Position numbers and translations under genes: made by a program | Source: Spirochaetota bacterium | GTDB lineage: Bacteria > Spirochaetota > Spirochaetia > DSM-27196 > PWMO01 | Length of the DNA: 11,611 bases | Direction of reading: 5' to 3' | NCBI GenBank assembly: GCA_009908925.1 | Contig: JAAAOH010000214.1 | Span: forward strand, 1 to 11,611 | In this document: one piece after another, positions 1-4,766 of the stretch | Layout of the letters: each line of letters starts with the position of its first letter | How positions within the stretch are numbered: position 1 is the stretch's first letter | The notes under the pieces: generated by a model | Databases searched by the model: none | The model's input: the letters and a program-made list of their open reading frames with translations, nothing else | Told to the model about the DNA's origin: nothing

Positions 1-1
1 C

Positions 2-460
2 GGTGAGGTCGCCTTTGTCGATACGAATGTCTTGCTCTCGGCTACGGACTCGGCGCGCCCCGATCATGGCGCAGCCCGCGCCGTTTTTGAGAAATCCATC
101 GGCGCCGGTGTCCATCTTGCGGTCTCGGCTCAGATCATACGAGAGTATCTGGTTGTTGCGACCCGGCCGGCCGCCGCAAACGGGCTCGGAATGCGCCCGG
201 CCAATGCGGTCCGCAACGCCGACATCTTTCAGCAGCGGACGATCCTCCTCGAAGAGACGGAGGCCGTCGCCGACCGACTCCGCGTGCTGGTTGAGCATAA
301 CTCGTTGAAGGGCACCCGCATTCACGATGCCAATGTCTGCGCTGTCATGGTGGTCCACGGAATCTCTCGGCTGGTCACGCAGAACGTCTCCGACTTCACC
401 CCCTTCGCCGAGGTGCACGCACTCTCGCCCGAGGCGTTCGGGGCGGAGTTGCCGGTGTAG
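2..460 (+). CDS. PIN-domain ribonuclease toxin, VapC-like (5' end missing)
   Basis: The frame is open from the window edge, so the start codon lies upstream; 152 residues are visible. It begins with the PIN signature FVDTNVLLSA. The four acidic residues expected of a PIN nuclease Mg2+ site are present, numbered from the first complete codon: D7 (VDTN), E48 (IIREYL), D109 (IHDAN) and D131 (VSDF). Only a few N-terminal residues should be missing, because PIN toxins usually reach the DTN motif by residue 4-8. Known family role: VapC toxins are cytoplasmic endoribonucleases that cut tRNA or rRNA and are held inactive by a partner antitoxin. No antitoxin is visible on its 5' side, since that lies outside the window. 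The antitoxin at 542 has its own promoter and is coupled to the next PIN gene, so it probably does not belong to this one. The RNA target cannot be read from the sequence. Confidence 0.85.
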   Translation, partial: GEVAFVDTNVLLSATDSARPDHGAARAVFEKSIGAGVHLAVSAQIIREYLVVATRPAAANGLGMRPANAVRNADIFQQRTILLEETEAVADRLRVLVEHNSLKGTRIHDANVCAVMVVHGISRLVTQNVSDFTPFAEVHALSPEAFGAELPV

Positions 461-466
461 GCTGCC

Positions 467-515
467 GGTGGTCCGCAACCTGCGTGAAACACCGGGCGCA
501 CAGCGCTTGACCACC
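467..515. repeat. 7-bp inverted repeat upstream of the antitoxin gene
   Basis: GGTGGTC (467-473) is the exact reverse complement of GACCACC (509-515), with 35 bases between. Allowing one bulged A, the pairing extends by GCC/GGC. The right arm overlaps the candidate -35 element, so it could be a distal operator half-site or a weak hairpin. It could also be chance. Confidence 0.3.
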
Positions 516-535
516 AGGCCATCCATTCATAGCAT
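507..535 (+). promoter_or_regulatory. sigma-70-like promoter of the antitoxin-toxin module
   Basis: TTGACC (507-512, five of six consensus bases) is followed by a 17-base spacer and TAGCAT (530-535, four of six). The expected +1 is about base 542, the A of the antitoxin ATG. The promoter lies in the 81-base gap after the preceding PIN gene, so this module can be transcribed independently. Confidence 0.5.
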
Positions 536-545
536 GTATCCATGC
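532..545. promoter_or_regulatory. candidate antitoxin operator, 5-bp inverted repeat
   Basis: GCATG-TATC-CATGC is a perfect 5-bp inverted repeat with a 4-base centre. It overlaps the -10 element and the antitoxin start codon. ATCCAT is also repeated directly at 521 and 538. Ribbon-helix-helix antitoxins normally bind short inverted or direct repeats over their own promoter, so autorepression from here is a reasonable inference. Confidence 0.45.
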
Positions 546-784
546 AAAAGATGCAGATTCTGTTTCCCGAACCTCAACTTGCCCGCCTCAGGCGGATCGC
601 TGACGCAGAGGACCGGCCGGTAAGCGAGATCATCCGCGGCGCAGTGGACTTCTGGCTTTCGCGCTACGGCGAGTCGGAGCCGAGTGCGGTCGCGGAGAGC
701 CCGCCGACCTACAGCTGCGGCGAAATTCTCACCCCGGCGGAGGACCTGCGCAACAGGGCACACGAGGACGGCGAGCAACAGTGA
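542..784 (+). CDS. Ribbon-helix-helix antitoxin, VapB-like
   Basis: A predicted 80-residue protein that fits a ribbon-helix-helix DNA-binding antitoxin. There is a short beta strand near residues 3-9 (MQILFPEP), helix A at about 10-22 (LARLRRIADAED) and helix B at about 26-39 starting with the typical VSEIIRGAV turn. The C-terminal half (40-80) is polar and acidic, as expected of the flexible tail that wraps the toxin. The stop overlaps the GTG of the toxin gene as GTGA (781-784), which implies translational coupling. The start is chosen at 542; a second ATG at 551 is possible. Neither has a Shine-Dalgarno sequence, and the promoter geometry puts +1 at the first ATG, which suggests leaderless translation. 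By family analogy it neutralises the downstream PIN toxin and represses its own promoter. The exact antitoxin family is not recognised. Confidence 0.8.
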   Translation: MQKMQILFPEPQLARLRRIADAEDRPVSEIIRGAVDFWLSRYGESEPSAVAESPPTYSCGEILTPAEDLRNRAHEDGEQQ

Positions 785-1227
785 ACAGCATCGACACGAA
801 CATCCTGCTCTACGCCATCAATCGCGACTGCCCCGAGCACGGGGCGGCAATCGACCTGGTACGACGAGCGCTCGCCGAGCCGTCGTCCTGGATCGTGGCA
901 GACCAGGTCTGGTTCGAACTGTATCGACTTCTGCGAAATCCCTCTGTGTTGAGCGCGCCACTTACCGCTGCCGACGCCGCTGCGACTATCGAATGGTATC
1001 GTCGGCGATCGGGATGGCTTACATGCGCCTGGGAACCGGATCTCATGCCCCGGCTCTCTGCAGTATGGCGGCGCGACGCCTTCTCGGCTCGCGTTACCTT
1101 CGACGCCGTGTTGGCAGTAACTCTCAAGGCCCATGGGGTGAGAACTCTCTACACCCGCAACACCCGCGACTTCCAAACACTCGAGATGTTCGAGGTACGC
1201 GACCCCATCGACGCATCAAGCACGTAG
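781..1227 (+). CDS. PIN-domain ribonuclease toxin, VapC-like
   Basis: A complete 148-residue PIN protein, the usual VapC length. The conserved acidic set is intact: D5 (SIDTN), E46 (WFELYR), D108 (FDAVLA) and D130 (NTRDF). The start is GTG at 781, overlapping the antitoxin stop by four bases. There is no strong Shine-Dalgarno sequence at good spacing (GAGGA is 12 bases away), so it probably depends on ribosomes finishing the antitoxin. That arrangement keeps antitoxin in excess. Known family role: Mg2+-dependent endoribonuclease that stops translation when the antitoxin is degraded. Outside the PIN motifs it has little obvious similarity to the PIN gene at 2-460, so the two look like independently acquired modules rather than a recent duplication. 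It ends 9 bases before the convergent peptidase gene, with no terminator between them. Confidence 0.88.
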   Translation: MNSIDTNILLYAINRDCPEHGAAIDLVRRALAEPSSWIVADQVWFELYRLLRNPSVLSAPLTAADAAATIEWYRRRSGWLTCAWEPDLMPRLSAVWRRDAFSARVTFDAVLAVTLKAHGVRTLYTRNTRDFQTLEMFEVRDPIDASST

Positions 1228-1236
1228 CACGCTGCT

Positions 1237-2673
1237 TCAGGAGCCCGGCACCGGATCCAGAATCGCCGCGCGACCGGAGGGAAGAAGCACCAGGCTTCCT
1301 CGCGTCGTTTCGCCGACGGTGGTCACACGCGCACCCGCCTCGAGCTCGCCGAAGGCGTCGCCCACGCGAGGATCACGCAGGAGATGCGTCTCGGCGAGGG
1401 TGCGCTCGGTGCCGACCGAATCTGCGGTGGCCAGCGCGCTCAGTTCCACATATCCCGTTTCACCGTCGGAGGTTGTGAGTCGAAGGCGATTCCCGGAGGC
1501 GCCCGTTACGCGTGCGGCCGTTCCCGCTGCCAGCTCGGTGACGAACGGCGCGGGCGGCGGCCCCGGCTCGGACTGGAGGTCGGCCTCGGCACCGTCGAAG
1601 GTGTCGCCTGCGCCCTGGAGGAAGGGGTTTCGGTTCGCGTGGGCAACTCGGCCGCCGGGAGCTCGCGGTAACTCGGCGGGCGCGTCCACGCGGCGTGCCA
1701 CCCGCGCCCAGCCGCCCACGAGCTCGGCCTGTTCGATGGCAGGGGGATCAACGAGAGGCGGGTCGATGAAGTAGGCCCAGGGATCCACAGGCCGCCGCCA
1801 GCCGCCCTGATAGATACCGATATGAAGATGCGGCGGTGTGGTGCGGGCGTTTCCGGTGTTGCCGACCGTGCCGATGACGTCGCCGGCGGTCACCTCCTGT
1901 CCCCGGCGCGCGAGCTGCTCCTCGAGATGCGCATAGTAGAGCATGATGCCGCGCTCCTCATCACGAAGCACGATGACGTTGCCACCACGGTCGCGTCGGC
2001 CGACGCGCGTCACCCTGGCATCGCCGGTTGCGAGCACGGGCGTGCCCCGCGGCGCGAAGATGTCCACGCCGTGGTGGATGCGCCGGCCACCGTCGCGGTC
2101 GTCGCCGAAGAAGCTCCAGATATCCGCGGCCGAGGCCTCCTCGACCGGAAACGCAAGCGCGGCCCCGGTCGTAATCCGCACTTCGAAGCGCCCGCCCCGC
2201 AGAAGCTCGGGTTGCAGGCGCAGCAGATAGTACTCGTTGGACCGCGCCTCAAACGCAACGAGGTTTTCCCCGTCGGGCCGACTCGCAACGAGAACGGGCT
2301 CCGCGTCGTCCCCCTCGGGGATGCGAAACACGTCGGCGAAGTAGCGGTCGTGCTCGGCCTCTATGAGGATCTCCACGCGCCGACCCCGGGACACCGGGAA
2401 CCGATACCCCACGGCGCCGGGCTCACGCGGATCCAGAAACACCACCTCGGCCGCCGGCGGATCGAGGGCCGCAGGCCGCTCCATCGCACTGCGCTCGGCC
2501 GCAAACCATGCCTCACCCATTTCGGTGGACTCGAGATCGAGACGCGCGAGCGCCTCCCGGTAATTCGCGTGAGACTCGGTCGGCGAGAACTCTTCCTCGA
2601 CAACCTCTTTGGCGCAGGAGCCTATCACAATGACAACGAGGGCTCCGAAGATGACAGACCGCGTAAGCTTCAT
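1237..2673 (-). CDS. M23 (LytM-type) peptidase lipoprotein
   Basis: A 478-residue predicted zinc endopeptidase acting on peptidoglycan cross-links. The start is set at 2673, giving MKLTRS, a hydrophobic segment at about 7-17 and C20 preceded by VIGS. This is a lipoprotein signal peptide with a relaxed lipobox. An upstream in-frame start at 2730 would overlap coaX and bury the signal. Residues about 85-170 look like an all-beta domain. The M23 core follows: H200 and D204 (HHGVD), H249 (YYAHL) and H282/H284 (PPHLHIGI). The metal ligands and catalytic histidine are therefore all present, and it should be active rather than a LytM scaffold. A Pro/Ala-rich linker (about 305-378) leads to a C-terminal SH3-like segment (about 380-412). 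It lies 34 bases after coaX and is probably cotranscribed. No good Shine-Dalgarno sequence is visible. The likely location is the periplasmic face of a membrane. Confidence 0.85.
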   Translation of the reverse strand: MKLTRSVIFGALVVIVIGSCAKEVVEEEFSPTESHANYREALARLDLESTEMGEAWFAAERSAMERPAALDPPAAEVVFLDPREPGAVGYRFPVSRGRRVEILIEAEHDRYFADVFRIPEGDDAEPVLVASRPDGENLVAFEARSNEYYLLRLQPELLRGGRFEVRITTGAALAFPVEEASAADIWSFFGDDRDGGRRIHHGVDIFAPRGTPVLATGDARVTRVGRRDRGGNVIVLRDEERGIMLYYAHLEEQLARRGQEVTAGDVIGTVGNTGNARTTPPHLHIGIYQGGWRRPVDPWAYFIDPPLVDPPAIEQAELVGGWARVARRVDAPAELPRAPGGRVAHANRNPFLQGAGDTFDGAEADLQSEPGPPPAPFVTELAAGTAARVTGASGNRLRLTTSDGETGYVELSALATADSVGTERTLAETHLLRDPRVGDAFGELEAGARVTTVGETTRGSLVLLPSGRAAILDPVPGS

Positions 2674-2707
2674 ACGGGAAAAGATATCAACTCTCACGGC
2701 TGTTGGA

Positions 2708-3475
2708 CTATCGCCGATTGAGATCCGCAATCAGCTTCAGCCCGGAAAGCGTCAGCCAGGGATCGACTTCCTGGATCTGTGGGATGTGGGAGGAAACGGC
2801 ACCGGAGAGACCGCCGGTGGCGATGACGGCGCTGTTGCCGCCGAGCTCCGCGTCCATGCGGGAGATGAGTTTTTCGGCAAGGCCGGTATAGCCGATGACG
2901 ATGCCCGACTGGAGGGCGTGGACGGTGTTCTCGCCGATGGTGCGCGGTGGCGGCTCGAGGCTTACCTGCGGGAGCTGCGCGGTGCCGCCGGAGAGGGAGC
3001 GCATGGCGGTGTTCAGCCCCGGGGCGAAGGCGGCGCCGAGAAAGCGGCCCTCGCCGGTCACCGCAACGAAGGTGAGCGCGGTGCCGAAGTCGACGATGAT
3101 GCAGTTCTTCTGAAATCGCTCATAGGCTGCACAGGCATTGGCTATGAGATCGGCGCCGACCTCATCGGGGTGCGGCGTATCGATGGTGACGTTGAGCTTC
3201 ACGTAGGGGGTGACGAGAAGTATCGGCGCCTGGGTAATCCGGCCGATCGCCTCCTGGAACGTGTCGCTGAGCGCCGGGACGACGCTGCTCACGACAACGC
3301 GGGAAATGCTCTCCGGGTCGACCCCGTGCTCGCGGAACAGGCCGAGGAAGGTGAGCACGTACTCATCCGGCATCTTCTCGGGAGCCGACTGGATCCGGAA
3401 ATGCTGCTCGTAGGTGTCACCGTTGTGAAGTCCGAGAACGGTGTTGGTATTCCCGATGTCGATCGCAAGCAACAT
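2708..3475 (-). CDS. coaX: Type III pantothenate kinase
   Basis: 255 residues, the normal length. It phosphorylates pantothenate with ATP to 4'-phosphopantothenate, the first step of coenzyme A synthesis, in the cytoplasm. This class is not feedback-inhibited by CoA and needs a monovalent cation. Motifs seen: the phosphate-binding DIGNTN (6-11); VGADL (106-110) holding the presumed catalytic aspartate D109; VDFGTALTF (128-136); APGL (151-154); and ATGG (219-222). Most CoaX proteins have GADR at 107-110; here the arginine is leucine (L110). I recall this and GTALTF from spirochaete and Bacteroidetes relatives, so it is probably a lineage form rather than a lesion. The gene starts 6 bases after the prs stop with no clear Shine-Dalgarno sequence, so translation is probably coupled. 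Confidence 0.95.
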   Translation of the reverse strand: MLLAIDIGNTNTVLGLHNGDTYEQHFRIQSAPEKMPDEYVLTFLGLFREHGVDPESISRVVVSSVVPALSDTFQEAIGRITQAPILLVTPYVKLNVTIDTPHPDEVGADLIANACAAYERFQKNCIIVDFGTALTFVAVTGEGRFLGAAFAPGLNTAMRSLSGGTAQLPQVSLEPPPRTIGENTVHALQSGIVIGYTGLAEKLISRMDAELGGNSAVIATGGLSGAVSSHIPQIQEVDPWLTLSGLKLIADLNRR

Positions 3476-3481
3476 ATGTGA

Positions 3482-4606
3482 CTACCGTGTCTGAAAGACG
3501 GCGCTCACCGAGCGGTCGTAGTGCACCCGGTTGATCGTTCGGCAAAAGATTTCCGAAAGGCAGCGCACGTGGAAGAACGGGAGGTCTTCGAACTCCTGTG
3601 TCTGCGGAATGGAATTGGTGACCATCACGCTCTTGAGGTTGTAGTTATCGTGGAGCTCCTGTAGGCGCTCGGCGGTCTGCGGGAGACAGAGGTTGTGTGA
3701 GGCTCCCATGTGAACTTCCTCGATGCCCTTCTCCTCGACGAGTTTCTGCACCAGCTCGAACATCGTACCGGCGCTTGCGACCATGTCGTCGAGTACAATG
3801 GCGATTTTCTTCTTTCTGAAGTCACCGATGATGTCGGTTATGACCGCCTCCTCCGCCTGGGGTCGATACTTCGAGGCGATAGCGGAGTTTACGTCGAGAC
3901 GACGGCTGAAGTGCAGGATCATCTTCGTGGCGCCTGCGTCGGGCGCCACGGCGATGACGTCGGAGCGGCCGCGGAACCGCTCGTACTCGGAGGCGAACAT
4001 CTGCAAAGGATCGAGCATATTGACCGGCATGTCCGCATAGAACCCGTGAATCTGCGTGGAGTGCGGATGCCATGCGACGACTCGGTCAATCCCCGCCGCC
4101 TTGGCGAGGTCGGACATGAGCTTCGCGGTGGTCGGCTCGCGCTGGAATTTCGTCGGCTTGTCCTGCCTGGCATAGGCCAGATACGGCAGGATAACGGTGA
4201 TGCGATTCGCGCCGTGCTCGCGGAAGGCGCGGGCAGCAATCAGCAGCGCGAGGTAGTTGTTGTTGATGCTCCGCTCTCCCGGCGGTGCGAGAAGCGCCTG
4301 GAAAAGAAAAACGTCGGCACCACCGACGTGCCCCGGGAGTCGCATTCCCGTTTCGGTGTCGGTGAACTCCCGATCGATATTCTCGAAGAAGTCGATCTCG
4401 GCCTCGCTGCCATGGGCGCGCATGAGATCGTGGTACTTGTCGACGACCCGCCGTGCCATGTAATTGCCGTCGCGACAGCTTGCGATGAGAAGCTGTCCCT
4501 CGTTCGACTCCATCCGCCGCGCCTGCTCTTCGATGAACTGCTCAGGCAGAACGAACGAATTGTACAACTCGCTGCCATCCGAGACGGCGATATCCTCTCT
4601 ATCCAT
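3482..4606 (-). CDS. prs: Ribose-phosphate pyrophosphokinase (PRPP synthetase), long divergent form
   Basis: 374 residues against about 315 for typical Prs. It makes PRPP from ribose 5-phosphate and ATP for nucleotide, NAD, histidine and tryptophan synthesis. Signatures: LPYLAYARQD (140-149), EPTTAKLMSDLAKAAGIDRV (157-176), the HPHSTQIHGF stretch (180-189), the DAGATK loop (223-228) and the PRPP-binding loop VLDDMVASAGT (271-281). The extra length is mostly N-terminal (about residues 1-60), with a further stretch at about 70-115. The start is ATG at 4606, 7 bases after AGAGG (4618-4614 on this strand). An adjacent ATG at 4609 is possible. A longer in-frame start, TTG at 4654, is rejected because it lacks this ribosome site and falls inside the candidate -10 box. 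It is first in the prs-coaX-peptidase operon and divergent from aceE. The enzyme family is sure; regulation of this long form is not known to me. Confidence 0.92.
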   Translation of the reverse strand: MDREDIAVSDGSELYNSFVLPEQFIEEQARRMESNEGQLLIASCRDGNYMARRVVDKYHDLMRAHGSEAEIDFFENIDREFTDTETGMRLPGHVGGADVFLFQALLAPPGERSINNNYLALLIAARAFREHGANRITVILPYLAYARQDKPTKFQREPTTAKLMSDLAKAAGIDRVVAWHPHSTQIHGFYADMPVNMLDPLQMFASEYERFRGRSDVIAVAPDAGATKMILHFSRRLDVNSAIASKYRPQAEEAVITDIIGDFRKKKIAIVLDDMVASAGTMFELVQKLVEEKGIEEVHMGASHNLCLPQTAERLQELHDNYNLKSVMVTNSIPQTQEFEDLPFFHVRCLSEIFCRTINRVHYDRSVSAVFQTR

Positions 4607-4653
4607 CATGAGACCTCTGAGTGTGAAATCTGTAAGGATTCTGACCTTGCTCA

Positions 4654-4683
4654 ATTGTAATCGTTAGGGCAGGGTATAGTCTA
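4654..4683 (-). promoter_or_regulatory. candidate promoter of the prs-coaX-peptidase operon
   Basis: Read on the minus strand, TAGACT (4683-4678, four of six consensus bases) is followed by an 18-base spacer and TACAAT (4659-4654, five of six). The expected +1 is near 4647. This gives a leader of about 40 bases to the prs ATG and leaves the TTG at 4654 untranscribed. Confidence 0.4.
4675..4680 (+). promoter_or_regulatory. candidate -10 box for aceE-aceF-lpd
   Basis: TATAGT (five of six bases) lies 86 bases before the aceE start codon, but no good -35 element is found 15-19 bases upstream. It overlaps the -35 element of the opposing prs promoter, so an activator or mutual exclusion would be plausible. 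A perfect 10-base palindrome, CCGCGCGCGG (4694-4703), lies just downstream and could be a regulator site. Confidence 0.3.
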
Positions 4684-4753
4684 CGGGCGGGTGCCGCGCG
4701 CGGTCCCCGGTCAGTGGACGAGAGGCACGTTTCTTTGTCATCTTGTAGGTCAT

Positions 4754-4760
4754 AGGAGGT
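4754..4760 (+). promoter_or_regulatory. Strong ribosome binding site of aceE
   Basis: AGGAGGT is a full Shine-Dalgarno match with a 6-base spacer to GTG at 4767. It fixes a GTG start for aceE. Confidence 0.85.
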
Positions 4761-4766
4761 AAGATC

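Noticed and set aside
1227..1240. AGCA-CGC-TGCT mini-hairpin as a terminator for the toxin gene
   Set aside because: A 4-bp stem with no T-run is too weak to support a terminator.
684..1478. 264-codon plus-strand frame across antitoxin and toxin
   Set aside because: It overlaps both real genes out of frame and is very rich in Arg, Pro and Ser, typical of a GC-rich shadow frame.
1822..2721. 299-codon plus-strand frame opposite the M23 peptidase
   Set aside because: The minus strand carries the intact M23 zinc motifs and a lipoprotein signal; this frame has no recognisable motif.
4607..4654. TTG start at 4654 adding 16 residues to Prs
   Set aside because: It has no ribosome site, falls inside the candidate -10 box, and the ATG at 4606 has AGAGG at ideal spacing.
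3710..4660. 316-codon plus-strand frame opposite prs
   Set aside because: It is antisense to the conserved PRPP synthetase; its composition follows from the opposite strand.
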